Shown here piece after piece: positions 1 through 8,484 of a stretch of DNA of 64,000 nucleotides. The DNA comes from Streptomyces griseoviridis (GTDB lineage: Bacteria; Actinomycetota; Actinomycetes; Streptomycetales; Streptomycetaceae), in NCBI GenBank assembly GCA_014649155.1, contig BMSM01000003.1:248001-312000 (forward strand), in the 5' to 3' direction. The notes beneath the pieces are model-generated. The model saw only the letters and a list, made by a program, of their open reading frames with translations. It was not told where the DNA came from and did no database searches. The stretch's first letter is position 1; each line of letters opens with the position of its first letter. The translations under genes were made by a program, and so were the position numbers.

Positions 1-262
1 GCAGGCCGACCGCGATCGCCACCGTCTCCTCGTCGTCGAGGAGCAGCGGGGGCATCGCCTTGCCCGCGACCAGGCGGTAGCCGCCTTCGGAGCCCAGGGT
101 GGCCCGGACCGGGTAGCCGAGGTCGCGCAGCCGCTCGACGTCCCGCCGGACGGTGCGCCGCGAGACCCCCAGCCGGTCGGCCAGTTCGGCGCCGGGCCAC
201 TCGCGGGGCGTCTGGAGGAGGGAGAGGAGGGTGAGGAGCCGGGCCGGGGTGTCGGTCGTCAT
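1..262 (-). CDS. WYL/YafY-type HTH transcriptional regulator (N-terminal part, cut by window edge)
   Basis: Only the first 87 codons are inside the window; the 3' end lies to the left. The ATG is at 262 on the minus strand. The readable protein begins MTTDTPARLLTLLSLLQ and contains a winged helix-turn-helix with the core LADRLGVSRRTVRRDVERL, followed by the wing motif GSEGGYRL and then LLLDDEE, the usual hinge into a WYL ligand-binding domain. This arrangement is typical of YafY/PafB-like regulators, which bind DNA as dimers and sense ligands through the WYL part. It diverges from the fruR operon, but nothing ties it to fructose control. The family call is firm; the regulated genes are unknown. 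Confidence 0.85.
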   Translation of the reverse strand, partial: MTTDTPARLLTLLSLLQTPREWPGAELADRLGVSRRTVRRDVERLRDLGYPVRATLGSEGGYRLVAGKAMPPLLLDDEETVAIAVGL

Positions 263-421
263 GCCGGGAGGATGCCGTGGATCGAGGACAGAGGCTGACC
301 TCATGAGAAGAGGGCGTGCCCGTTCGTGTCCGGGCAAGCCCGGATGTGTTTACTTCTCGGTTTCACGGACGTAATGTCCCTCCGAAACAACACGTTCGGG
401 CACGGTCGGAGGAAGACGGAC

Positions 422-1183
422 ATGTACGCACCGGAGCGGCAGCAGGAGATCCTCCGGCTCGCCCGGGACGGCGGACGGGTGGACGTGGTGTCGCTGGCCG
501 AGGAGTTCCAGGTGACGGCGGAGACCATCCGCCGGGACCTGAGGGCGCTGGACCGCGCCGGCCTGCTCCGCCGGGTGCACGGCGGCGCGATCCCCGCCGG
601 ACGCCTCGACTTCGAACCCGACCTCGCCGAGCGCGAGACCACCGCCGCCGACGAGAAGGACCGCATCGCGCGGGCCGCCCTCGCGGAGCTGCCGGCCGAC
701 GGCACGGTGATCCTGGACGCCGGTTCCACGGTGGCCCGGCTGGCCGCCGCCGTACCGCGGGGGGCGGCGCTCACCGTCGTCACGCACAGCCTGCCCACCG
801 CCGCGCGGCTCGCCGACCACCCCGGCATCCAGCTCCACCTGGTCGGCGGGCGGGTCCGGCACCGCACCCGGGCCGCCGTCGACGCCTGGGCGCTGCGCGC
901 GTACGGCGAGATCCGCGCCGACGTCGTCTTCCTGGCGGCCAACGGCTTCTCCGCCGAACACGGCCTGACCACCCCCGACCTCGCCGAGGCCGCCGTGAAA
1001 CGGGCCGCCGTCGCCGCCGCCCGCCGCGTGGTGCTGCTCGCCGACTCCGCGAAGCACGGGCAGGAGCACTTCGCCCGGTTCGGCGGCCTGGCCGACGTGG
1101 ACCTGCTGATCACCGACAGCGGGCTGAGCCCGGACGACGCCGCGGCGATCGGGCGCGGCGGCACGGAAGTGGTACGCGCGTGA
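422..1183 (+). CDS. fruR: DeoR-family repressor of the fructose operon
   Basis: A 253-residue DeoR-family regulator. Residues 1-57 form the classical DeoR winged helix (ERQQEIL, then VTAETIRRDLRALDRAGLLR, ending RVHGGAI). The rest is the sugar-phosphate isomerase-like effector domain, with the typical DAGSTVARLA and a late ADSAKHGQEHF motif. DeoR regulators of this position normally sense fructose-1-phosphate or a related ester; that ligand is inferred from context. The ATG at 422 is chosen over upstream in-frame starts because GGAGG sits at 408-412. Its stop overlaps the GTG of fruK (1180), so fruR-fruK-fruA form one translationally coupled operon and FruR is probably autoregulatory. Confidence 0.9.
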   Translation: MYAPERQQEILRLARDGGRVDVVSLAEEFQVTAETIRRDLRALDRAGLLRRVHGGAIPAGRLDFEPDLAERETTAADEKDRIARAALAELPADGTVILDAGSTVARLAAAVPRGAALTVVTHSLPTAARLADHPGIQLHLVGGRVRHRTRAAVDAWALRAYGEIRADVVFLAANGFSAEHGLTTPDLAEAAVKRAAVAAARRVVLLADSAKHGQEHFARFGGLADVDLLITDSGLSPDDAAAIGRGGTEVVRA

Positions 1184-2127
1184 TCCTCACCGTCACCCCC
1201 AACCCGTCCCTGGACCGCACCTACGAGGTGCCCGCCCTGGACCGCGGCGAGGTCGTCCGCGCCACCGGCGAACGCGTCGACCCCGGCGGCAAGGGCGTCA
1301 ACGTCTCCCGCGCGGTCACCGCCGCCGGCCGCCGCACGGTCGCGGTCCTGCCGCTCGGCGGCGCCCCCGGCGCGCTCGTCGCCGCGCTGCTCGACGCGCA
1401 GGGCATCGAGGTCGCCGCGGTGCCGGTGGCCGGCGCCACCCGCTCCAACATCGCCCTCGCCGAGGCGGACGGCGTCCTGACGAAGATCAACGCGCCCGGC
1501 CCCGAGCTGTCGGCCGCCGAACGGGAGGCGCTCCTGGAGACCGTACGGTCCCGCTCGCGCGACGCCGACTGGATCGCCTGCTGCGGCAGCCTGCCGCGCG
1601 GCCTCGCCCCCTCCTGGTACGCCGAGCTGGTCGCCCGCGCCCACGCGGCCGGCGTCCGGATCGCCCTGGACACCTCCGGACCGGCGCTGCTGCGGGCGCT
1701 GCCCGAGCGGCCCGACGTGGTGAAGCCCAACGCCGCCGAGCTGGCGGAGGCGGTCGGCCGGCCGCTGGCGACCGTGGGTGACGCGGCGCGGGCGGCCGGA
1801 GAGCTGCGGGAGCGGGGCGCGCGGGCGGTGCTGGCGAGCCTCGGCGCCGACGGCCAGCTCCTGGTGTCGGAGGCGGGCACCTGGTTCGGCGCCGCCCCGG
1901 TGGCCGCCGTCCGCAGCAACGTCGGCGCCGGCGACGCCTCGCTCGCCGGGTTCCTGGCCGCGGGCGGCACCGGACCGGAGGCGCTGGCCTCGGCGGTCGC
2001 GCACGGCGCGGCGGCCGTCGGCCTGCCGGGCAGCGTGATGCCGGCCCCGGCCGACCTGGACCCGGCCGCCGTCACGGTCACCGCCGAGGTGCCGGTGGAC
2101 CGACCCCTGAAGGAACCGGTGTCATGA
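1180..2127 (+). CDS. fruK: 1-phosphofructokinase
   Basis: A 315-residue PfkB-family sugar kinase that converts fructose-1-phosphate plus ATP to fructose-1,6-bisphosphate, the step after PTS import. It opens with ILTVTPNPSLDRTYEV, the diagnostic FruK/LacC N-terminus. The substrate-binding GGKGVNVSRA follows near residue 30. The PfkB signature NVGAGDASLAGFL near residue 247 carries the catalytic Asp and the anion hole. Length is normal for the family. The GTG start at 1180 overlaps the fruR stop, and its TGA (2125-2127) overlaps an ATG belonging to the fruA frame. The protein is cytoplasmic and works directly with FruA. Confidence 0.95.
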   Translation: MILTVTPNPSLDRTYEVPALDRGEVVRATGERVDPGGKGVNVSRAVTAAGRRTVAVLPLGGAPGALVAALLDAQGIEVAAVPVAGATRSNIALAEADGVLTKINAPGPELSAAEREALLETVRSRSRDADWIACCGSLPRGLAPSWYAELVARAHAAGVRIALDTSGPALLRALPERPDVVKPNAAELAEAVGRPLATVGDAARAAGELRERGARAVLASLGADGQLLVSEAGTWFGAAPVAAVRSNVGAGDASLAGFLAAGGTGPEALASAVAHGAAAVGLPGSVMPAPADLDPAAVTVTAEVPVDRPLKEPVS

Positions 2128-2147
2128 ACCCCGCGAAGGAGTCCGCG

Positions 2148-4229
2148 ATGAGCGACCTGATCACCGCCGACCTGGTCGACCTCGACCTCGACCGGTCCGC
2201 CGACGGCAAGGAGGGGGCGGCCCGCGCGCTCGCCGGGCGGATGGCGGCCGCGGGCCGGGTGACCGACCTCGACGGTTTCCTCGCCGACGTGGCCGCCCGC
2301 GAGGCGCAGATGCCGACCGGCCTGGACGGCGGCATCGGCATCCCGCACTGCCGCAGCGCGCACGTCACCGAGCCGACGCTCGCCTTCGGGCGCAGTACGC
2401 GGGGCATCGACTTCGGGGCGGCGGACGGACCCGCCGACCTGGTCTTCCTGATCGCCGCGCCGGCCGGTGCGGACGACGCCCATCTGACGATCCTGTCTGC
2501 ACTCGCCCGGCAGCTGATGAACACCGCGTTCACGGACGCGCTGCGGGCGGCGCGGGACGCGGGGACGGCGGCGGCGCTGATCCGGGGAGAGGCGCCGGCG
2601 GAGGCGCCGGCCAGGGAGGAAGGGCCGGTGGAGGCGCCGGCCAGGCAGGAAGGGCCGGTGGAGGCGCCGGCCGGCTCTGCGGGCGCCGGTAGCGAGGAGG
2701 ACGCCGGAAGCCAGGAGGACGCCGGTGCCCCGGTGTTCCGTGTCGTCGCCGTCACCTCCTGCCCCACCGGCATCGCGCACACCTACATGGCGGCCGAGGC
2801 GCTTCGGAACGCGGCCCGCGACGCCGGTGTCGACCTCGTCGTCGAGACCCAGGGCTCGGCCGGCTTCACCCGCCTCGACCCCGCGCTGATCGAGGCCGCG
2901 GACGGCGTGATCCTCGCCCATGACGTGGCCGTGCGCGACAAGGCCCGGTTCGCGGGCAAGCCCACCGTCGACACCGGGGTCAAGGCGGCCGTCAACCGGC
3001 CCGCCGAACTGATAGCGGAGGTCCGCGCGAAGGCCGCCCGCGGCGAGGTCACGGCCGGTACGACACCCGTCGAACGGACCGGCGACCCGGCCGAGGGCTA
3101 CGGCGGCAGACTCCGCACGTGGCTGATGTCCGGCGTCAGTTACATGGTCCCCTTCGTCGCCGCCGGCGGTCTCCTCATCGCCCTCGGCTTCGCGATCGGC
3201 GGCTACGAGATCAACAAGGCGCCCTCGGTCATGGACCACTTCCTGTGGACCCAGGCCGACAGCTGGGCGGCGCTGCTCTTCCAGATCGGCAACGTCGCCT
3301 TCGCCTTCCTCGTCCCCGTGCTCGCCGGGTACATCGCCTACGGCATGGCCGACCGCCCCGGTCTGGTCCCCGGCTTCGTCGGCGGCTCCGTCGCGCTGAC
3401 CATCGAGGCCGGCTTCCTCGGCGGTCTGGCGGCCGGGCTGCTCTCCGGGGCCGTGGTGCTGGCGATCCAGCGGGTGCGCATCCCGGCGGCGCTGCGCGGC
3501 ATCATGCCGGTGGTGGTGATCCCGCTGATCTCCGCGGCGGTCGTCGGGTTCCTGATGTTCGTGGTGATCGGCAAGCCCATCGCCTCCGCGCAGAAGGCCA
3601 TGACCGACTGGCTGGGCGGGCTGTCCGGCACCAACGCCGTCCTGCTCGGCGCGCTGCTCGGCCTGATGATGTGCTTCGACCTCGGCGGCCCGGTCAACAA
3701 GGTCGCCTACACCTTCGCCACCGCCGGCATCGCGGTCGCCGACCCCAGCGACTCCGCGATGAAGATCATGGCGGCGGTGATGGCGGCCGGCATGGTCCCG
3801 CCGCTCGCGATGGCCCTCGCCACGACGGTCCGCGGCCGTCTCTTCAACGCCGCCGAACGCGAGAACGGCAAGGCCGCCTGGGTGCTCGGCGCCTCCTTCA
3901 TCTCCGAGGGCGCGATCCCGTTCGCCGCGGCCGACCCGCTGCGGGTCATCCCGGCCTCGATGGCGGGCGGCGCGCTCACCGGGGCGCTGTCGATGGCCTT
4001 CGACGCCACCCTGCGCGCCCCGCACGGCGGTGCCTTCGTGGTGCCGCTGATCGGCAACCCGCTGCTCTACCTGGTCGCCGTCGCGGCGGGCGTCTGCGTC
4101 ACCACCGCCCTGGTCGTCCTGCTCAAGGGCCTGCGCACCCCGGCACCGGGCACCCCGGAGGCCGAGCGTCCCGGCGGCACCCGGGCGGCGGCCGGGACGC
4201 CGGGGGAGAAGCAGACGGCGACGGCGTGA
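2148..4229 (+). CDS. fruA: Fructose-specific PTS enzyme IIABC
   Basis: A 693-residue fused PTS transporter that imports fructose and phosphorylates it at C1. An EIIA domain comes first, with the phospho-His in GIGIPHCRSAHV. Next is a Pro/Ala/Glu linker built from 30-bp repeats, then an EIIB domain with the phospho-Cys in VTSCPTGIAHTYMAAEA. The large EIIC membrane domain follows, starting near MSGVSYMVPFVAAGG and containing FDLGGPVNKVAY. An ATG at 2124 overlaps the fruK stop, but the ATG at 2148 has AAGGAG at 2136-2141 and gives the more usual N-terminus MSDLITADLVDLDL. It is the last gene of the fru operon and needs the general PTS proteins EI and HPr, which are not in this window. Confidence 0.95.
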   Translation: MSDLITADLVDLDLDRSADGKEGAARALAGRMAAAGRVTDLDGFLADVAAREAQMPTGLDGGIGIPHCRSAHVTEPTLAFGRSTRGIDFGAADGPADLVFLIAAPAGADDAHLTILSALARQLMNTAFTDALRAARDAGTAAALIRGEAPAEAPAREEGPVEAPARQEGPVEAPAGSAGAGSEEDAGSQEDAGAPVFRVVAVTSCPTGIAHTYMAAEALRNAARDAGVDLVVETQGSAGFTRLDPALIEAADGVILAHDVAVRDKARFAGKPTVDTGVKAAVNRPAELIAEVRAKAARGEVTAGTTPVERTGDPAEGYGGRLRTWLMSGVSYMVPFVAAGGLLIALGFAIGGYEINKAPSVMDHFLWTQADSWAALLFQIGNVAFAFLVPVLAGYIAYGMADRPGLVPGFVGGSVALTIEAGFLGGLAAGLLSGAVVLAIQRVRIPAALRGIMPVVVIPLISAAVVGFLMFVVIGKPIASAQKAMTDWLGGLSGTNAVLLGALLGLMMCFDLGGPVNKVAYTFATAGIAVADPSDSAMKIMAAVMAAGMVPPLAMALATTVRGRLFNAAERENGKAAWVLGASFISEGAIPFAAADPLRVIPASMAGGALTGALSMAFDATLRAPHGGAFVVPLIGNPLLYLVAVAAGVCVTTALVVLLKGLRTPAPGTPEAERPGGTRAAAGTPGEKQTATA
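2601..2672 (+). repeat. 30-bp tandem repeat in the fruA linker
   Basis: Two near-identical 30-bp units (2601-2630 and 2631-2660, differing at one base) and a 12-base partial third copy encode the repeated Pro-Val-Glu-Ala-Pro-Ala-Arg linker between EIIA and EIIB. In-frame unit length means copy number could vary without disrupting the gene. Confidence 0.85.
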
Positions 4230-4310
4230 CCCCGGCGCGAGCGGCGACGGCCGGCGCGGACGGACGCCGGTGGCCGGCGCGGACGGGCGGCGGGTGGTCG
4301 ACGCGAGCGG

Positions 4311-5057
4311 TCAGCGCTGGTGGGTCGCGCGCCGCTCCATCGCCTGCCGGGCGGCGTCCTCGCTGACGTACACCTCGCACATGTGCCGTCCGTCGGGCGT
4401 CGCCGTGTGCTCGACCTCCCAGAGGGAGACCTCCTCGCCCGTCCGGAGCAGGAAGGCGTGCTCGTAGAGCGAGAACGGCGGTCCGGTGCGGCCCACCCGG
4501 CCGGGGCGGCCGAACGCCTGCGTGATCTGGTGCGCCGCCGCCGTGGCCAGCCGCGCCGCGGTGTCGGCGCCGGGCCGGTCGGGGTTCTCCGCCCGGCGCA
4601 GCAGCCGGCGTGCGTGGTCCGCCGAGCCCTCCGGCAGATAGGTGAGGCGCGGAGCGGGTAACGAGGACGGCTGGACCAGCACCGGCAGCTCGAAGTCCGG
4701 GGTCTCCGGCGGCAGGGGGAGCCGGGCGGTGGCGGCGCCCAGCTCCTCGTCGTCGACATACACCTCGTGCTGCGGCTCGCCGCCCGGGGTGGTGTTGTGC
4801 ACCAGCTCCCAGAGGGTGAGCGCGCAGCCGTCGGCGAGGAGCCAGGTGTGCCGGTACGTCTCCCGGTGCAGCCCCGCGCTGTGGTGCGCGGAGTGCAGGG
4901 AACTGTCGTGCGCCAGCGCGCAGTCCAGCCGCCGCATCGTCTCGTCCGGCAGCTCGAACGAGTTCAGGGCACGGCCGAGCAGTCGCGCGAGATGCTCCTC
5001 CGGAGACTCGGGCGACTCGGATGGTTCGTACGCTGCGGTCTCGTACGGAACGCTCAA
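4311..5057 (-). CDS. DUF6227 family protein with internal duplication
   Basis: A 248-residue soluble, acidic protein, which I recognise as the Streptomyces DUF6227 family; its function is unknown. It starts at a TTG (5057) preceded by GGGAG. Two related segments occur. Residues near 70-110 read YRHTWLLADG, then LTLWELVHNTTPGG and EVYVDDEE. Residues near 195-235 read YEHAFLLRTG, then VSLWEVEHTATPDG and EVYVSEDA. The protein therefore appears to be two copies of one fold. No signal peptide, membrane segment or catalytic motif is visible. It is convergent with fruA across a short GC-rich spacer. Confidence 0.8.
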   Translation of the reverse strand: MSVPYETAAYEPSESPESPEEHLARLLGRALNSFELPDETMRRLDCALAHDSSLHSAHHSAGLHRETYRHTWLLADGCALTLWELVHNTTPGGEPQHEVYVDDEELGAATARLPLPPETPDFELPVLVQPSSLPAPRLTYLPEGSADHARRLLRRAENPDRPGADTAARLATAAAHQITQAFGRPGRVGRTGPPFSLYEHAFLLRTGEEVSLWEVEHTATPDGRHMCEVYVSEDAARQAMERRATHQR

Positions 5058-5114
5058 GGTCTCTCCCGGCGTTGCTGCATGTCACCTTGTGGGTGCATAC
5101 CGTAGCCCTTCGGT

Positions 5115-5129
5115 CGGACATCGTGTCCG
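5115..5129. promoter_or_regulatory. Inverted repeat upstream of the DUF6227 gene
   Basis: A perfect dyad CGGACA-TCG-TGTCCG lies about 60 bp upstream of the TTG start of the DUF6227 gene and just downstream of the L,D-transpeptidase gene. It could be an operator or a small hairpin; nothing decides between these. Confidence 0.35.
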
Positions 5130-5234
5130 GGAACCGAGAAAACGTCCGCATGAAAAACACGCGGCCCGCGCGAAAAGTTCCCGCACGGAGCCGCGTTCCC
5201 ACAAAATCCGCTGTTCAAGCCGTACTTCCCGGGC

Positions 5235-6440
5235 TCAGACCGCACTTCCCGCGGTCCATTCGCTCCACGCCATGTTCCAGCCGTTGAGCCCGTTGCCGGG
5301 CGCGACCGTCCGGTCCGCCGAGTTCTTGACCACGACCACGTCACCGATCAGCGAGGTGTCGTAGAACCACTTGGCCTCGGTGTCGCCCCCCGCGCCCCGC
5401 ACGTCGGCCATCCCCACGCAGCCGTGGCTGGTGCCCTGGCTGCCGAAGGGCGGATCGCCCTGGTCGTACCAGTAGTTGCCGTGCACGAAGGTGCCGGAGG
5501 TCGTCAGCCGCATCGCGTGCGGCACGTCCGGTATGTCGTACTCCCCGCCCAGCCCCACCGTCCGGCTGTTCATCCGGGTCTGCTCGGACTTCTCCGAGAT
5601 CACCATCTGCCCGTTGTACGTGGTGTGTTCCGGGCTGCCCGCCGAGATCGGGACCGTCCGGACGGTGGCGCCGTCGCGCACGACCGTCATCGTCTGCGTC
5701 GCCGCGTCGACCGTGGAGACCTGGGAGCGGCCCACGGTGAAGGTCACCGTCTTCCGCTGTACCCCGACGATCCCCTCGGCGCCCTCGACACCGTCCAGGT
5801 CGATCTTCGCCGTCACCTTCGAGCCGGACTTCCAGTACTCCTCGGGCCGGAAGTCCAGCCGCTGCGCGTCGAACCAGTGCCCGACCACCTTCTGTCCGCT
5901 GCTGGAGGTGACCTCGATGTGCGACTGCACGGCCTTCTTGTCGGTGATCGCCTTGTCGAAGGTGAACGACACCGGCATCCCCACCCCGACCGTGGTGCCG
6001 CCGTCGGGCGTGTACGTCCCGATGAAGCTGTCCTCCTCGGAGACGGTGGTGAACGTCGAGCCGGCGGTGAGCTTCTCGCCGTTCGCCGCCTTCGCCGCCG
6101 CCGTGATCCGGTACGTCGTCCCCCGCTCCAACTGCTCCTTCGGCTTCCAGCTCGTCCCGTCCCCGGCGATGCCGCCCGGTACGGCCGCGCCCGTGTCGGC
6201 CGCCGTCATGCGCACCTCGGTCAGCGTGCCGTCGCTGACCTCGACACCGGTGGTGTTGATCGACGCGCCGGCCGAGCCGTCCTTCGCCGAGATGGTGATC
6301 TTCGCGCCCGCCCCCTTCGCGTCGGTGGTGGTGTCGGCGGTGGCGTCGCCGCCGCAGGCGGTGAGGGCGAGAGCGCCGGCCATCAGGAGGGCACCGGCCC
6401 CCAGCGCGCGCCGCAGCGTTGCTCTGTCCGGCGTTGTCAC
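5235..6440 (-). CDS. L,D-transpeptidase lipoprotein (Ig-like plus YkuD domains)
   Basis: A 401-residue predicted lipoprotein. The GTG at 6440 has a GGAG upstream and gives a signal peptide with twin-Arg-rich n-region, hydrophobic core and lipobox ALTAC followed by Gly, so the Cys would be lipidated. Two bacterial Ig-like modules come next, as in mycobacterial LdtMt2/LppS. The C-terminal YkuD catalytic domain carries HGNYWYDQGD and TSHGCVGM, with the nucleophile Cys at about residue 341. These enzymes form 3-3 cross-links in peptidoglycan or attach proteins to it, on the outer face of the membrane. A longer reading to 6563 is possible but lacks a Shine-Dalgarno. Confidence 0.9.
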   Translation of the reverse strand: MTTPDRATLRRALGAGALLMAGALALTACGGDATADTTTDAKGAGAKITISAKDGSAGASINTTGVEVSDGTLTEVRMTAADTGAAVPGGIAGDGTSWKPKEQLERGTTYRITAAAKAANGEKLTAGSTFTTVSEEDSFIGTYTPDGGTTVGVGMPVSFTFDKAITDKKAVQSHIEVTSSSGQKVVGHWFDAQRLDFRPEEYWKSGSKVTAKIDLDGVEGAEGIVGVQRKTVTFTVGRSQVSTVDAATQTMTVVRDGATVRTVPISAGSPEHTTYNGQMVISEKSEQTRMNSRTVGLGGEYDIPDVPHAMRLTTSGTFVHGNYWYDQGDPPFGSQGTSHGCVGMADVRGAGGDTEAKWFYDTSLIGDVVVVKNSADRTVAPGNGLNGWNMAWSEWTAGSAV

Positions 6441-6623
6441 GGGCTGCTCCAGGTTCGTCGGAAGTACGCGATCCGTTCCACTACGGGGAAGGAGAGCGGT
6501 CACCGGGGCGCCCGGGTTCCCGCCGTTCCCCACGGGGGCCGGCGCGTGACAGAACCGCGACAATGCGGCGGAACGGACGCGGCGGCGCCCGGGGTGCCGG
6601 GCGCGGGATCGCCGCGCGGCGCG

Positions 6624-7652
6624 TCACCCCTCGTACAACTCCCGGTACGACGGCCAGAACCCGCCCGGCCCGTCCACCGGCTCGGCCGCGCGCACCGCCC
6701 GGACGATCGCGCGCGTCACCATGTCCGCGCCGGCCGCCAGCAGTTCGTTCAGGGCGAGCGGCTGCGCGGCGTCGAGGGGGCGCTCGCCGGTCGCCATGGC
6801 GAAGACCGTGTCCCCGTCGTTGAGCAGGTGCACGGGGCGTACTGCGCGGGCGATGCCGTCGTGCGCGGTGCCGGCCAGCTTCTGCGCCTGTGCCTTGGAC
6901 AGCTCGGCGTCGGTGGCGACGACGGCGAGCGTGGTGTTCAGCGGCGGCAGCGTGTTCCGCTCCGCCGCCTCCGCCAGGCGCCGCCGCGCCGCCCGGCACA
7001 CCTCCTCCGCCGGCGCGGTCACCCGTCGGCCCGACATCAACTTCCCGTACAGCACCCCCGTTTCCGGGTCCGACGCCGATCCCGCCGCGTTGGCCACCAC
7101 CAGGGCCGCCACCGTGAACCCCGACTCCACGACCGTGCTCGCGGTTCCGATCCCGCCCTTCAGCAGGCCGACCGCAGCCCCGGTGCCGGCGCCCACGCAC
7201 CCCTCGGGCACCACCGCGCCCGGCGTGCTCGCCGCGGCGGCGGCCACCGCGGCGAGGCCGGTGGCCGCGTCCGGTCTCGCCCGGAAATCGCCCCCGCGCC
7301 CCAGGTCGAAGACGCAGGCGGCGGGCACCACCGGCACGACATGCCCGGGGTCGGGTCCGACGCGCACCCCGCGCCCCCGCTCCTCCAGCCAGGCCATCAC
7401 GCCCGAGGCCGCGTCCAGGCCGTAGGCGCTGCCGCCGGTCAGGACCACCGCCTCCACCCGCTGCACCACGTTGCGCGGATCGAGGGCGTCCGTCTCCTTG
7501 GTGCCGGGTCCGCCGCCCCGCACGTCCACCGCGGTGACCGCGCCGCCCTCCGGGGCGAGCACGACCGTCGTCCCCGTCAGCCATCCGTCGCCGGTCCGCG
7601 TCGCGTGCCCGACCCGCAGGCCGGGGACGTCCGTCAATGCGTCGACTGTCAT
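6624..7652 (-). CDS. P1 family (S58/DmpA-NylC-like) self-cleaving peptidase
   Basis: A 342-residue member of the P1/DmpA superfamily of N-terminal-nucleophile hydrolases. The start ATG at 7652 gives MTVDALTDVPGLRVGHAT, the standard opening. Glycine-rich segments LTGGSAYGLDAASGV and VGAGTGAAVG match the family. PPLNTTLAVVATDA near residue 245 holds the Asn-Thr autocleavage site known from NylC, making Thr the likely nucleophile. LLNDGDTVFAMATG supplies the two partner Asp residues. Family members act on aminopeptides, beta-peptides or nylon oligomers; the substrate here is unknown. It diverges from a small conserved gene at 7692. Confidence 0.88.
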   Translation of the reverse strand: MTVDALTDVPGLRVGHATRTGDGWLTGTTVVLAPEGGAVTAVDVRGGGPGTKETDALDPRNVVQRVEAVVLTGGSAYGLDAASGVMAWLEERGRGVRVGPDPGHVVPVVPAACVFDLGRGGDFRARPDAATGLAAVAAAAASTPGAVVPEGCVGAGTGAAVGLLKGGIGTASTVVESGFTVAALVVANAAGSASDPETGVLYGKLMSGRRVTAPAEEVCRAARRRLAEAAERNTLPPLNTTLAVVATDAELSKAQAQKLAGTAHDGIARAVRPVHLLNDGDTVFAMATGERPLDAAQPLALNELLAAGADMVTRAIVRAVRAAEPVDGPGGFWPSYRELYEG

Positions 7653-7691
7653 GACGCCAGTGTCGTGCAGCGGGCGCCGTACCCTGGGGGT

Positions 7692-7883
7692 ATGAGCACC
7701 GTCCCCGATCCCGCGCCCCGGCCCGCGCCGCGCACGCCGAAGCCGAAGCTGGTCTTCGACGACCCGCTGGACCAGCAGTCCTCGGACGACACGGACCGCG
7801 GGTGGGGCGAGCGGCAGGGCGACGGGGACGCCGCCGCCGATCTCAAGCGCTTCCTCGACGAGAAGCCGCCGCACCACATCTGA
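7692..7883 (+). CDS. Small conserved hypothetical protein
   Basis: A 63-residue hydrophilic protein, MSTVPDPAPRPAPRTPKPK and so on, ending DLKRFLDEKPPHHI. The N-terminal third is Pro/Lys-rich and the rest is highly acidic, so it is probably disordered. A TACCCT box at 7680-7685 lies six bases before the ATG and there is no Shine-Dalgarno, suggesting a leaderless mRNA. I do not recognise a function. Support comes from coding-type composition and its clean fit in the gap between the divergent P1 peptidase and convergent mscL. Confidence 0.65.
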   Translation: MSTVPDPAPRPAPRTPKPKLVFDDPLDQQSSDDTDRGWGERQGDGDAAADLKRFLDEKPPHHI

Positions 7884-7899
7884 GCGCGGACCGGCCGTG

Positions 7900-8373
7900 C
7901 TACCGGGGGTCGGTCCCGGAGCCGCGCTGGGCCAGCAGCGCGTCCCTGATCTCCTTCAGCACCTCCAGCTCGGTCACCTCGATGATCTCCTGCGTGCCCT
8001 CCTTGGCCTTGCGGCGGGCCTCCATCCGGGCCAGGTACTTCGACATCGGCAGGACCATCAGGAAGTAGACGACGGCCGCGGTGATCACGAAGCTGAGCGT
8101 CGCGCCGAGGACGGACCCCCACATGATCGGGATGCCGCTGGTGACCGTGCCGTCCTCCGCCACCTCGCACGGTGCCTTGAGACAGGAGCTGTAGTGCTCC
8201 AGGCTCTTGGTGCCGAAGGCTCCGACCAGGGGGTTGATGACGCCCTTCACCACCGAGTTCACGATGTTGGTGAAGGCGGCGCCGATGACGACCGCCACGG
8301 CCAGGTCGATGACGTTCCCGCGCATCAGAAAGGCCTTGAAGCCCTGCCAGACACTCGGCTTCTTCTCGCTCAC
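7900..8373 (-). CDS. mscL: Large-conductance mechanosensitive channel MscL
   Basis: A 157-residue MscL. The GTG at 8373 begins SEKKPSVWQGFKAFLMRGNV, giving the amphipathic N-terminal helix. TM1 follows (DLAVAVVIGAAFTNIVNSVV), then a periplasmic loop with two Cys (SCLKAPC), TM2 (ATLSFVITAAVVYFLMV) and a charged C-terminal helical bundle (RRKAKEGTQEIIEVTELEVLKE). The channel opens under membrane tension and releases solutes on hypo-osmotic shock. Pore residues of TM1 are standard. The external loop is longer than in E. coli and carries a Cys pair that might form a disulphide. Confidence 0.96.
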   Translation of the reverse strand: MSEKKPSVWQGFKAFLMRGNVIDLAVAVVIGAAFTNIVNSVVKGVINPLVGAFGTKSLEHYSSCLKAPCEVAEDGTVTSGIPIMWGSVLGATLSFVITAAVVYFLMVLPMSKYLARMEARRKAKEGTQEIIEVTELEVLKEIRDALLAQRGSGTDPR

Positions 8374-8484
8374 CTCGGGCGCACTCCTCGCATGAACAGC
8401 TTGTGGAACAAAACGCTCCGCAACCTACGTCAGCGCCGGGCCGTGCTGTCCAATCGGTCCCTTCGGGCGGGTGACTCGGCGAAC

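Noticed and set aside
1221..4025. About 930-codon minus-strand frame opposite fruK and fruA
   Set aside because: Typical antisense artefact of high GC; fruK and fruA are certain on the plus strand.
6441..6563. Longer N-terminus for the L,D-transpeptidase
   Set aside because: It would place 41 polar residues before the lipoprotein signal and has no ribosome binding site, whereas GTG 6440 has both a GGAG and a correct signal peptide.
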